A DNA stretch of 64,000 bases from Microthrixaceae bacterium. Lineage in GTDB: Bacteria > Actinomycetota > Acidimicrobiia > Acidimicrobiales > Poriferisodalaceae. The notes beneath the pieces were generated by a model, which ran no database searches, was not told the DNA's origin, and saw only the letters and a list, made by a program, of their open reading frames with translations. Location: assembly GCA_011523825.1 (NCBI GenBank), contig WTFX01000007.1:1-64000 (forward strand), given 5' to 3'. Positions 27,294-36,092 of the stretch are shown here, in pieces. The first letter of the stretch is position 1. Each line of letters opens with the position of its first letter. Position numbers and translations under genes: made by a program.

Positions 27294-27307
27294 TGCAAGC
27301 GCTTGCA
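27294..27307. promoter_or_regulatory. LacI-family operator upstream of the sugar-binding protein
   Basis: TGCAAGCGCTTGCA is a perfect 14-base palindrome of the LacI/GalR/CcpA class (central CG). It lies between the lacI-type gene and the binding-protein gene, where it can block transcription of the transporter operon. Confidence 0.85.
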
Positions 27308-27361
27308 GACGCGGTTGCCGAAGCCTAGCCGACGGTCGATTGGACGCGCCCGCCGGGGATC

Positions 27362-28375
27362 TCACGGCGAACCCACTGAGTCACGGACGATCAGTTCGGT
27401 GTCGAGCTGGATGTGCTGGGGTGCAGGCGTGGCGGTCTCCAGCGACCGCAGCACCAGCTCCGCAGCGGCGACACCCTGGTCGGCGACGTGCTGCCGCACC
27501 GTCGTCAAGCCCACGAGGCGGCTCTGGTCGTGGTCATCGACGCCGACGAGCGACAGATCGTCACCGACACGCAGGCCCAGATCGCGCGCCGCGAGCATGG
27601 CGCCGAACGCCTGCTCGTCGCACATGGCGAAGATCGCACTCGGCGGCTCCGCGGCCCCGAGCAGCACGTGGGCCGCACGTCGTGCCTCGGCCCAGCTGTT
27701 GCTTGTCGAAACGGTCATCGCCGGATCCGGCGTCAGCCCCGCTGCGCTGTGCGCCCGGGCATAGCCCTCCGCTCGCTGGCTGGGGATGGAGAAGTTGAGC
27801 GAATCCCCGCTGCTGAGGCTGAGCAGCCCGATGCGACGGTGACCGTTGTCGAGCAGGAGCTCGGTGGCGGTGCGGCCGACCGCCACGTTGTCCACCGTCA
27901 CCGAGCTGAGCGCCGCCGTCCGGAAGCCGACCGTGACCGCACAGCCGCCTTGCGCCACGAAGGCGCTCGCCACATCAGGTCCCACGGCGACGTCGATCAG
28001 CACCACCGCATCGCTGCGGCCCGATCTCACGCCGTTCAGCTCGATGAAGCGACGGCGTTCGTCGGAGTTGGCGACGCCCGACAGCAGCAGGTCGTATCCC
28101 GCTGCGGTCGTGTGACGGCCCAGCGCACCCACGATGGTCGCGTTGAACCAGGCGGCTGGGTCGGGCACCGCCGCGGCAATCGTGTTGGTCGTCCCTGCGG
28201 CCAGCCGCGCTGCGGGCAGGTTGGGCCGGTAGTCGAGTTCGGCAGCGGCCGTGAGCACTCTCTGCCGTGTGGCGGAGGCGACATGCGGCAACCCCCGCAA
28301 TGCCCGGCTGACCGTCGCAGTGGATACTCCCGCGGCTCGGGCGACGTCGCCGATCCGAACCATGGGACCCGTCAT
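27362..28375 (-). CDS. LacI-family transcriptional regulator
   Basis: 337 residues from the ATG that overlaps the glucosidase stop (ATGA). The N-terminal helix-turn-helix and hinge are clear: VRIGDVARAAGVSTATVSRAL followed by LDYRPNLPAARLAAG. The rest is the periplasmic-binding-like sensor domain (VDNVAVGRTATELLLDNGHRRIGLLS and FAMCDEQAFGAML). It is cotranscribed with the alpha-glucosidase and sits directly before the transporter operon, so it most likely represses the sugar genes and is released by an imported or processed sugar. Three matching palindromes occur in the window. Confidence 0.93.
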   Translation of the reverse strand: MTGPMVRIGDVARAAGVSTATVSRALRGLPHVASATRQRVLTAAAELDYRPNLPAARLAAGTTNTIAAAVPDPAAWFNATIVGALGRHTTAAGYDLLLSGVANSDERRRFIELNGVRSGRSDAVVLIDVAVGPDVASAFVAQGGCAVTVGFRTAALSSVTVDNVAVGRTATELLLDNGHRRIGLLSLSSGDSLNFSIPSQRAEGYARAHSAAGLTPDPAMTVSTSNSWAEARRAAHVLLGAAEPPSAIFAMCDEQAFGAMLAARDLGLRVGDDLSLVGVDDHDQSRLVGLTTVRQHVADQGVAAAELVLRSLETATPAPQHIQLDTELIVRDSVGSP

Positions 28376-30135
28376 TCCTGCCACACCACCGCGCTAGCCG
28401 GTGCGAGCAGGTAGGTCCCGTTCGACTGGCTTGACCCTGCGGCCGCTCCGGGTTCGGCCGCCCCGTCATAGGGATGGGGACATGCTGCCGACGAGTCGTA
28501 CAGCACGGTGGCAGTGGCCGGGATCTCCACTTCGTGCGAGGCCTCGCCAACGCTCGCAGCGACACCGATGCGGCCCCGGCGGTACGAGATGACCGGTCCG
28601 CGGCCGCTGTCGATCCACTCCACCGCTTCCTCGCCGTCAGCAGACCCATTCGAGAGCACGGACCGCACCCGCTGCTGGGTGTCGAGCAGCGCCCGGTACG
28701 CCCCCAGCCACGACCGCTTGTCGTTGGACTGCGCAGCGGCTGTCTCGCCTGAGGGACGCGCGGCAGAGCGCAGCCACGGCTCGGCGGCCGAGAAACCGTT
28801 GTGCGGGCCGTCGCCCCACGGCATCGGGGTGCGGCAGCCGTCCCGGCCGGCGCTCACGTCATCGTCGGGACCGACGGGATCCAGCTTGTCCTCCGCAGCG
28901 ACCTCGCCGTCAGCCAGGCCGAGCTCCTCGCCCTGGTACAGCACCAGGGTGCCGGGCAGGAACGCGGCGAGCACGTTGAAGGCAAGGGTGCGCGCTGCAC
29001 CCCAATGCTGCGAGGTCCCCGTGGCGCGGTCGGCGTCGGGCGCCGACGCGAAGCGGGTCGGCGCTCGCGGCATGTCGTGGCTGCTCATCGCCCACACCAG
29101 GCGGTCGGCCAGGGCGCTCGACGGGCCGCGGAGCGTTCTGCGGATCTCCCCGGCGTCCCAGTCGATGTGCATCGGCGCGAACCAGTAGCCGCCGTGCATG
29201 CCGTCGGGCGGCAGCAGGTCGTCCATGCCCCGCGGATCTAGGTGGTAGGTCTCCCCGTGCAGGAACGCCCCGTATTCGTCGCAGATCTTGCGCCAGCGCC
29301 GGAATACGTCCTGGCTCTCGGGCTGGAAGACGTCATAGAGATGCTCGAAGCAGTCCCACTGCTCCCAGCGGGACGCTCGGGGCGGGATGGGAAGGAGCTG
29401 CGGATTCGAGCGCAGCTTGGCGTCCTTGACCAGGCCGCCGGCCACGTCGACCCGGAAGCCGGCGACGCCGCGGTCCAGCCAGAAGCGCAATATGTCGTCC
29501 CACTCGTCGGCCACCGCTGGATTGCGCCAATTCAGATCTGGCTGCGAGGTCAGGAACAGGTGAAGGTAGTACTGGCCGGACTCCGGCTCCAGCGTCCATG
29601 CCGGGCCGCCGAAATAGCCCACCCAGTTGTTCGGCGGACCGCCGTCGGGGGCAGGGTCGCGCCAGATGTAGTAATCGCGGTAGCGAGCCCGCTCAGCCTC
29701 GCCGGCGTTGCCCAGAGCCGCTTGGAACCATCGGTGATCGCTGCTCGTGTGGTTGGGCACCAGGTCGGTCACGACGCGGATGCCGCGGCCTGCGGCATCG
29801 GCCACCAGCGCGTCGAAGGCGGCGAGATCGCCGAACAGCGGGTCGACGTCGCAGTAGTCAGCAACGTCGTAGCCCCAGTCGTGTCCGGGCGTGGGATAGA
29901 AGGGCGTCACCCAGATGAAGTCGACCCCGAGGTCGCTCAGGTAGCCGAGCTTGGAGCGGATGCCGGCCAGGTCGCCGACGCCGTCGTTGTTCGAATCGGC
30001 GAAGGATCGCAGATACACCTGGTAGCCGACTGCGTCGGTCCACCATGGCGAAGTCAATTGGGGCGAAGTCAATTGGGGCGAAGACGGGCGGCGGTCCGAT
30101 GTCGGGCTGTCAGGCGTCACGCCGTCTCCAGTCAT
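28372..30135 (-). CDS. GH13 alpha-glucosidase/alpha-amylase family enzyme
   Basis: 587 residues from the ATG chosen; an upstream in-frame extension would run through the operator and is unlikely to be translated. GH13 barrel motifs are present in order: DAVGYQVYLRSFADSNNDG, VTDLVPNHTS, nucleophile region GFRVDVAGG (Asp near residue 228), acid/base LHGETYH (Glu near 290) and SHDMPR in place of the usual NHD (Asp near 353). A C-terminal beta domain follows. It cleaves alpha-glucosides in the cytosol after import by the adjacent transporter. Confidence 0.92.
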   Translation of the reverse strand: MTGDGVTPDSPTSDRRPSSPQLTSPQLTSPWWTDAVGYQVYLRSFADSNNDGVGDLAGIRSKLGYLSDLGVDFIWVTPFYPTPGHDWGYDVADYCDVDPLFGDLAAFDALVADAAGRGIRVVTDLVPNHTSSDHRWFQAALGNAGEAERARYRDYYIWRDPAPDGGPPNNWVGYFGGPAWTLEPESGQYYLHLFLTSQPDLNWRNPAVADEWDDILRFWLDRGVAGFRVDVAGGLVKDAKLRSNPQLLPIPPRASRWEQWDCFEHLYDVFQPESQDVFRRWRKICDEYGAFLHGETYHLDPRGMDDLLPPDGMHGGYWFAPMHIDWDAGEIRRTLRGPSSALADRLVWAMSSHDMPRAPTRFASAPDADRATGTSQHWGAARTLAFNVLAAFLPGTLVLYQGEELGLADGEVAAEDKLDPVGPDDDVSAGRDGCRTPMPWGDGPHNGFSAAEPWLRSAARPSGETAAAQSNDKRSWLGAYRALLDTQQRVRSVLSNGSADGEEAVEWIDSGRGPVISYRRGRIGVAASVGEASHEVEIPATATVLYDSSAACPHPYDGAAEPGAAAGSSQSNGTYLLAPASAVVWQE

Positions 30136-30191
30136 GTTCCGGGCAACGCCACCACCTGCGGCAACGCGCCTGCGGTCAGTCTGCCCCGATT

Positions 30192-30207
30192 CTGCAACCG
30201 ATTGCAG
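30192..30207. promoter_or_regulatory. LacI-family operator upstream of the alpha-glucosidase
   Basis: CTGCAACCGATTGCAG is a palindrome with one mismatch and a central CG. It ends 57 bases before the chosen glucosidase ATG. With the sites at 18.6 and 27.3 kb it forms a set with the common core GCAA-N-CG-N-TTGC. Confidence 0.75.
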
Positions 30208-30236
30208 GATCAGATCATGCGGCGGCCGCGCCGTGC

Positions 30237-30291
30237 AACCCAAAGACCGGCCCGCAGGTGCGGGCCGGTCCTTGGTCTGTCAGTTTGGGTT
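30237..30291. repeat. nested inverted repeat between divergent genes
   Basis: An inner 11-base stem (GACCGGCCCGC with complement) around AGGT is enclosed by an outer 8-base pair of arms, AACCCAAA and TTTGGGTT. It lies in the 280-base gap between the glucosidase and the PEBP gene and belongs to no recognised gene. It may be a terminator for an undetected transcript, an attenuator or a protein-binding site. Confidence 0.5.
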
Positions 30292-30419
30292 GTGTGATGT
30301 GCGGCTCGGAGTTCACACCCCGAGCGGTGAACACACGGCTTGTCTAGCGCAGTGCAACGAATAGTGTCAACTGTCCAAGCGCAGCCGCCCCAGGGCAGGC
30401 GAACAGAAAGACGCCGGTG

Positions 30420-30956
30420 ATGCCACAACCTCCCAGCCCCTATGACTTCCTTCCTGCAGTTGCCTCGTTCGAGGTGCGAAGCGACGACGTAGCTGACGGT
30501 CAGATGCTGCCGATGCCGCAGGTCTCGGGCATATTCGGCGCCGGCGGCGAGGACCGGTCCCCGCACCTGGCGTGGTCGGGTGCGCCTGAAGGCACCCAGA
30601 GCTACGCGGTGACCTGCTTCGACCCCGATGCGCCGACCGGCAGCGGATTCTGGCACTGGGTGGTGTACGACATCCCCGCTTCGTGCGCTGAGCTGGCTTC
30701 GGGTGCTGGTGACGCCGAGGGCAGCGGGCTGCCGGGCGGCGCCAAGCAGCTTCGCAACGACGCAGGACTGTCCGGTTACCTGGGCTCAGCGCCGCCCGCG
30801 GGCCATGGCCCGCACCGCTACATGTTTGCCGTGCATGCGCTGAACGTTGCCTCGCTGCCGATCGACGAGAGCGTTTCGCCCGCGATCTGCGGCTTCAACA
30901 TGTTCGGCACCACGCTGGCCCGGGCACTTATCACGCCCATCTACGAACAGGGCTAG
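30420..30956 (+). CDS. YbhB/YbcL-family PEBP protein
   Basis: 178 residues of the bacterial phosphatidylethanolamine-binding-protein family. The ligand site motifs are visible: SPHLAWSGAPEGTQSYAVTCFDPDAP near residue 45-70 and HWVVYDIPA. The family-typical YMFAVHALNV strand is near residue 130. There is no signal peptide, so it is probably cytosolic. The ATG one codon after a GTG is preferred. Function in bacteria is unsettled; a role in lipid or inhibitor binding is only inferred from the family. Confidence 0.9.
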   Translation: MPQPPSPYDFLPAVASFEVRSDDVADGQMLPMPQVSGIFGAGGEDRSPHLAWSGAPEGTQSYAVTCFDPDAPTGSGFWHWVVYDIPASCAELASGAGDAEGSGLPGGAKQLRNDAGLSGYLGSAPPAGHGPHRYMFAVHALNVASLPIDESVSPAICGFNMFGTTLARALITPIYEQG

Positions 30957-31079
30957 CCGTGGCAGTCGGAGTGCCCCTGCGGCATTCCGGACCCGCAGCC
31001 TCCCGCGAGTGGCGGTGCCCGTTCGCCGTCTCGCTCGCACTGACGACGTGGGGGAGACGTGCTTGAGGAAGATCACGAC

Positions 31080-32858
31080 GTGACCGACGATGATCTTGCC
31101 GCTCTCGAGGTGATCTACCGCGTCATGTGGGAAGACGAGGGCTCCGGGCTGCACAAGCATGTTGCCCGCAGCTTTCGGACGTGGGCCCAGATCCAGCACC
31201 CGCACCTTGACGTTGCTGACGTCGAAGGTGACAACGGGGATGGCGGCCACATTGCACAGGAGAACGGAACCCGCGTCGACCTGACGCGGGCCACCCGCAC
31301 CAACGGCGGCGTCACCACGACGACGCTGGAACTCGCCCAGCACGCTGCGCTGGGCAGGTCGGTGGTCAGAATCCGCGTGCTCAGCGGCAACGGCGAAGCG
31401 TGGGTGTGGGTGGATGTCGAGGCACCTCCTCTTGCTGCAGTGCCGGTGAGCCTGGGCTCAGTCGATCCGGGAGTCTCCGCTGCGGCCGGCTCGGACTCGG
31501 GGCAGTCGCGCTGGGCACAACTCCGCTCGACAGGGGCTGAGTCGCTCGTGTCCGAGCTGCTCGACACTGCCCACCGGCGGGGCGGACGGCCCCACCTCGG
31601 CCGCGAACCGCTGACCACGTCACCGGTGCCCATCCGTGATGCCGAGCACGCCAAGGCGATCCGCAATGCGGTGCTGTCGCCCGACCGTCCGGTCCCGTAC
31701 CTGGTCCTGGCGTGGGATCCCATCAATCCCAACACGGCACTCGGCGACATGACCCGGCGAGCGCAGAGCGCAGCGTCCCAAGTCGCCGGTCTGGCCCGCG
31801 TCTTCGTCATGCCGCTGGAGACGCTGACGCCGTTCCAGCGCCTGATCGGCGGCGAGATGGACCTGGAACCCGGCGAGGCCCGGCTGTACCTGCCAGGTCA
31901 GCACGAGCCGCACCGGCACCGCACCCTCGCCAAGGAGGTGGTGCGTTCGGACCCGCATCAAGCCGGACGCTGGGCAAGTCAGCTGCTGAGTCTTGCCATG
32001 GTCGAGCGTGAGCCGCCCACCCTCTTCAGCCAGTCTCAGGCCGAGCTCGGCAGCCAGCGCAGGGCGCCCGAGCTGGCGTCTGGGTCCGGTCTTCAGGAGC
32101 GCATCGAGGCGCTCGAGTCCGAGCGTGACGATCTGTGGGAAGCGCTGTTCGAGACACGGGAGCAGCGACAGGCAGCCCGGGATCAGCGCGACGAGATGTC
32201 CCAGCAGGTCCTCGACATGCAGGACGAGCTCGAACTGGCGCAGCTTCGCACCGAGGAGCTGCAGGAGAAGCTCATCGACAAGGAAGACCAGATGGTGGAG
32301 ATGCTGGTCCGAGTCGGTGAAGCCGGCACCCCGATGGTCACCGATGCCGCAGGGAGGAAGTACCCGCCGGTGACGTCGGTGAGCCACGCGCTGCAGCTCG
32401 CTCGGGCCAACCTCGTCAAGGTCGAGATCCCGCCCGAGATCGACCAGCACGTCGCCGAGCTGGACAACTCGATCGAGGCGCGGTCATGGGCCCGCAGCGT
32501 GTTCGACGGGCTGCTCGCACTGGAGGCCTACGCACACTCAGGTGCCGACTTCGGCGATTTCCGGGACTGGTGCAAGTCGAGCAAGCATCCGCGCAAGTGG
32601 TTTGCGAACTCGAAGAAGCTGGCCATGCGCGAGTCCGAAGAGGTGATGAGACGACCCGAGCTGCGACGCCTGCGGGAGATGCCGGTGTCGGCCCGGGTCA
32701 GCGACGCAGGCCACATCGTCATGGAAGCGCATCTCAAGCTGTCCAACGGCGGGCTCGCACCGAGGCTCTACTTCCACGACGACACCGGCCGCAACACCGG
32801 CAAGGTGCATGTCGGCTACGTCGGCCCGCACCTGCCCACCAAGCGCTTCAGGTCCTGA
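31080..32858 (+). CDS. orphan coiled-coil protein of unknown function
   Basis: 592 residues from the GTG that follows GAGGAAG by eight bases; a GTG 21 bases upstream is poorly spaced. Residues about 1-240 are globular; residues about 340-430 are a strongly heptad-patterned coiled coil (ERIEALESERDDLWEALFETREQ and following). The C-terminal region contains ARSVFDGLLALEAYA and a beta-rich end RLYFHDDTGRNTGKVHVGYVG. No enzymatic motif is recognised and the last segment resembles a conserved terminal module of unnamed actinobacterial proteins. It stands alone between a PEBP gene and a convergent gene, with no operon partner. Confidence 0.8.
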   Translation: MTDDDLAALEVIYRVMWEDEGSGLHKHVARSFRTWAQIQHPHLDVADVEGDNGDGGHIAQENGTRVDLTRATRTNGGVTTTTLELAQHAALGRSVVRIRVLSGNGEAWVWVDVEAPPLAAVPVSLGSVDPGVSAAAGSDSGQSRWAQLRSTGAESLVSELLDTAHRRGGRPHLGREPLTTSPVPIRDAEHAKAIRNAVLSPDRPVPYLVLAWDPINPNTALGDMTRRAQSAASQVAGLARVFVMPLETLTPFQRLIGGEMDLEPGEARLYLPGQHEPHRHRTLAKEVVRSDPHQAGRWASQLLSLAMVEREPPTLFSQSQAELGSQRRAPELASGSGLQERIEALESERDDLWEALFETREQRQAARDQRDEMSQQVLDMQDELELAQLRTEELQEKLIDKEDQMVEMLVRVGEAGTPMVTDAAGRKYPPVTSVSHALQLARANLVKVEIPPEIDQHVAELDNSIEARSWARSVFDGLLALEAYAHSGADFGDFRDWCKSSKHPRKWFANSKKLAMRESEEVMRRPELRRLREMPVSARVSDAGHIVMEAHLKLSNGGLAPRLYFHDDTGRNTGKVHVGYVGPHLPTKRFRS

Positions 32859-32909
32859 GTTCGAGACTGAGCCGCCGGAGTCCCGCGTCTCGGCGCCGAT
32901 GCCGGGCCG

Positions 32910-34037
32910 TCAGTTCGACGCCCCTTGGGCGGTCTGGCGGTCGCCCTGGGGATCGCGGCGCGACACGAAGCCGTTGAGGTCGCAGGCCTCGCGCACCGGC
33001 GCGGACATGTCGTAGGTGCCTGGATCCAGCGGGGTGCCGGTGCCGTCGGCCACGCGGGTCATCATGTGGAAGTTGGCGCTGACGGCGACCGCGTCGACCA
33101 TGACGTCGGGGCCGGCCGCCTCAGTGAGGGCGGCCCTGGCTGCCGCCATCTCGGCGGGATCGCCTTCCCACATCGCCTCGGCGATCCGGGCCAGCAGGGC
33201 GCCGTGGGGCACGCCGCCGTCACCATTGCCCGAGCCGTTGACGGCCTCGTAGCTGACGTCCAGGTCCTTGCTTTGGCCGCTCAGACCGAGCAGCAACGCA
33301 TGTGCAGAAGTTCAGTAGAAGCACTCGTTGAGCTTGGACGTGCGCGCCGCCAGCACTTCGATCTGCGGGCGAGTCAGCGAGTTGCGGTCGGACACCACGT
33401 CGCCCCGTACGCGCTCCATGGGCACGTACTGGGCGTCGGACAGGATGAACAGTGCTTCGTTCTCGGCCGGCACGGCGCTGAGCGCCTTGATGACGTTGGG
33501 CATCTTGAGTTCGGCCGTGGGAACCCAGTGGTACTTGACCGCCGCCGGCGCCCCCTCCCGCCCCGGCGGGCCGTCGGTGGGCTCGTCCAGCTCGATGCGA
33601 GGCAGCTCGAGTGCGTCGGCGAACCGGTCCACGCAGTTGGACTGGGCGACCAGGCCCACCAGCTCCACGTAGGCCAGCGGATCCACGCCGCGGTCGATGA
33701 TCGACTGATACCAGTCCTCGGTCAGCGTGCCGGGGTGATTGGTGATGCGCCAGATGGCGTCGACGGCTGCGGTGGGCAGCGGGCCATCGGGATCGACGAG
33801 GCCATCGATGCTGCTGGGCTGCACCCACGGCGGCAGCGAGCCGCCGTCGTCGGTGCGATGGTCGCGTGCTGCACGCACCTGGCGGACGATCTCGGCACGC
33901 TGGGCCCCAGTCCACCAGGTACCCGGCCGCGACCAGCGCGCAGCGATCTCGCCGTGAGCAGCCGCCAGATCGTCCCTGATGGGCAGCGCGACGTCATACG
34001 GGCGGGCCGGTGTAGCCGGTGCAGTCGCGATGCTCAT
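32910..34037 (-). CDS. AhpD-like (carboxymuconolactone decarboxylase fold) candidate selenoprotein with in-frame UGA
   Basis: If the in-frame TGA at 33312-33314 is read as selenocysteine, the gene encodes 375 residues. The start has GGAGAAG six bases upstream. Two AhpD-type helical modules are visible; in the second the catalytic motif reads E238-C239-F-Y-U242-T-S-A-H246, exactly E-C-x-x-C-x-x-x-H with the second Cys as UGA. The downstream part (LLLGLSGQSKDLDV, ARIAEAMWEGDPAE, VDAVAVSANFHMMTR) continues the same frame and family. AhpD-like redox proteins reduce peroxides or disulfides. It is divergent from a DyP-type peroxidase. A pseudogene with a nonsense mutation is the alternative. Confidence 0.8.
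33270..33314 (-). promoter_or_regulatory. SECIS-like hairpin immediately after the UGA
   Basis: In the message, 24 bases after the UGA, an apical loop GGUCU is closed by the six-pair stem CUGCUC/GAGCGG, extended by UUG/CAA past one bulged C and two more pairs past a mismatch. Loop sequence with two leading G residues, bulge and distance fall in the bacterial SECIS range known from fdhF-type elements. This would recruit SelB to decode the UGA. Confidence 0.65.
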
Positions 34038-34259
34038 GGGTGCTTCTCCGCTGGTCGTGGCCGTCAAGTGCGAAGGCCGATTGCATCATGCTGGCACAGC
34101 GTGAGCCAGCGTTCAGCAGTCGGGCAGCAGCGGCAGAAGCGAGGGTGCGCGTGGCGCGTTGGTTGGCCTACGATCAGCCCCGGCAGTCACGCCGAGGCGC
34201 CCCGCGGCGTCCGGCGCGGCCGCTTCACGTCGCACCAATCACACCCTCAAGGAGCAACG

Positions 34260-35189
34260 ATGCCGACGCCGCAGAAGGCCATCTTCAACGAGATGGGCGC
34301 CAACCAGTGGTATGTCCACCTGAGTCGCGTCGAGGGCGCTGACCTCGGTGTCATCAAGTCCGTCATCGCGGCCACCAGGGCTGCCGCAGACGAACAGGGC
34401 ATCAACCTGACCGTCGGCATCGGTCCCGGCCTGCTGCCGGATCTGACCGACGACGTGCCCGACGACTTCCAGGAGTACGTGACCGTCAAGTCTGAGGATG
34501 GCTCGGGGCGCGAGGCCAAGGGCACGCAGGAAGAGCTGCTGCTGTGGCTGAACCACGACGACAAGGACAAGGTGTGGAAGGTGCAGTACGACGCCCGCAC
34601 CGCGCTGGCCGGCCACATGGCCGTCGCTCGTGAGACGCCCACGTTCATCTACGGCGACTCGCTGGACATGACCGGCTTCAAGGACGGCACCGGCAACCCC
34701 GCCGACGAGGACCAGCCCGCCGTGGCCATCGTGCCCGACGGCGATCCCGGAGCGGGCGGCAGCCACATCATCGCCCAGCGCTGGGTGCACGACCTCGACG
34801 GCTGGAACGCCCTGTCGGACGATCAGCAGGAGAAGAACTTCGGGCGCAAGAAGTATCCCGAGACCGACAAGACCGACACGCAGGAGCCCTACAGCCACCT
34901 CAGCCACGTTGAGCTGCGTGCGGATGGCAACCACGGCAACGAGGGCAGCGACAAGATCAACGAGATCGCCCGCCGCTCCACGCCGTATGCATTCCATGAC
35001 GGCACCGTGGGGCTGTACTTCATGGCGTTCTGCAAGGACCAGGCCCCGCTGCGCCGCCGCCTACGCCGGATGTACGGGCTCGACGACGCCAATGGCGTGC
35101 GCGACGCCATCACCGACTTCTCGAACCCGGCCTCGGGCTCGTTCTACTTCGCCCCCAGCGAAGAGACGCTCGACGCCATCACGGGCTGA
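34260..35189 (+). CDS. DyP-type haem peroxidase
   Basis: 309 residues from an ATG preceded by AAGGAG. The diagnostic GxxDG motif is GFKDGTGNP near residue 139, and the proximal haem His is in SHLSHVEL near residue 215; a distal Arg follows. There is no Tat signal, so it is the cytosolic form. DyP peroxidases use hydrogen peroxide to oxidise dyes, phenols or other donors. Its divergence from the AhpD-like selenoprotein candidate over a 222-base promoter gap suggests a shared oxidative-stress response. Confidence 0.93.
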   Translation: MPTPQKAIFNEMGANQWYVHLSRVEGADLGVIKSVIAATRAAADEQGINLTVGIGPGLLPDLTDDVPDDFQEYVTVKSEDGSGREAKGTQEELLLWLNHDDKDKVWKVQYDARTALAGHMAVARETPTFIYGDSLDMTGFKDGTGNPADEDQPAVAIVPDGDPGAGGSHIIAQRWVHDLDGWNALSDDQQEKNFGRKKYPETDKTDTQEPYSHLSHVELRADGNHGNEGSDKINEIARRSTPYAFHDGTVGLYFMAFCKDQAPLRRRLRRMYGLDDANGVRDAITDFSNPASGSFYFAPSEETLDAITG

Positions 35190-35211
35190 GAACACAATCG
35201 CCGAGGCGCTC

Positions 35212-36000
35212 CTAGGCGTTGTCGGGCGATTGGTCGCGGAACCACTCGCGGGCTGACATCGAGGCGATTGCTTCCAGGGCGAGGCCGGTGTGCAGGTCGT
35301 CGGCCATGGCGCGCCGCAGCGGGCGCACCAAGGCGTGGCGTGTGTTGCGCAGCAGGATCGGATTCAGCTTGGCCAGGTCAGCGGCGATTTCCTGCGCGCG
35401 GGCCATCAGGCTGTCGGCGGGCAGCACTTCGCCGACTATGCCCAACTCGTGGGCTTCGGCGGCGTCGATCTGCTGGCCGGTGAGCAGGAAGTAGCGCCCC
35501 CGATTCGGGCCCAGCAGCATCGGCCACACGATCTGCATGCTGTCGCCGGGCACCAATCCGCCGGGAAAGTGGGGCGCGTCCTGGAAGTAGGCGCCCTCGG
35601 CGGCCAGCACGATGTCGCACAACACGGCCAGCTCGGAGTGCACCGTCACGGGGCCGTTCACGGCAGCGATCATCGGCACCTCGATGTCGAGCATCTGGTC
35701 GACCAGCCGGTTGCCCTCCCAGATGATGCGGTCCCACACGGTTGCGTTGGCGCGCCCTTCGGCGAGCGCGTTGACCTCGTCGGGCAGCTCGATGAACGAG
35801 TCTCCGGTTCCGGTGAGGATCACCACCTTGATGTCCCGGTCGGATGCCAGGGCCATGAACAGCTCGGGCAGCTCACGGTGCGGACGTCCGCCCCACTGCA
35901 GCGGCCCGCCGCGGGTGTTCATGCGAACGGTCACCACGCCGGCGTCGTCGCGGGTCACCTCCGCGGTCCGGTATCGGTCTGCGTACTCGTGAAACTCCAT
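35212..36000 (-). CDS. crotonase-superfamily hydrolase, 6-oxocamphor-hydrolase-like
   Basis: 262 residues with the crotonase fold (VVTVRMNTRGGPLQWGG, VVILTGTGDSF, MIAAVNGPVTVHSELAVLCDIVLAAEG). The His in VHSE and the segment APHFPGGLVPGDSMQ with a conserved Asp match 6-oxocamphor hydrolase-like members, which cleave beta-diketones by a retro-Claisen reaction. Acyl-CoA hydratase activity is the alternative. It converges with the DyP gene at 23 bases and is divergent from the dioxygenase gene, without obvious operon mates. Confidence 0.82.
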   Translation of the reverse strand: MEFHEYADRYRTAEVTRDDAGVVTVRMNTRGGPLQWGGRPHRELPELFMALASDRDIKVVILTGTGDSFIELPDEVNALAEGRANATVWDRIIWEGNRLVDQMLDIEVPMIAAVNGPVTVHSELAVLCDIVLAAEGAYFQDAPHFPGGLVPGDSMQIVWPMLLGPNRGRYFLLTGQQIDAAEAHELGIVGEVLPADSLMARAQEIAADLAKLNPILLRNTRHALVRPLRRAMADDLHTGLALEAIASMSAREWFRDQSPDNA

Positions 36001-36092
36001 GGGCTCATGCTCGCAGAGCCGAGCCGTGCACGAGAGAGCCGGCGGGCTGCCCGATTACCATCGTTGTGACGGGGCTTGCCTGGGGGAATGCG

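Noticed and set aside
33312..34037. Annotating the AhpD-like gene as ending at the TGA, with a separate small gene downstream.
   Set aside because: The downstream frame has no ribosome site, starts at TTG inside a conserved helix and completes the AhpD motif; splitting breaks a single domain.
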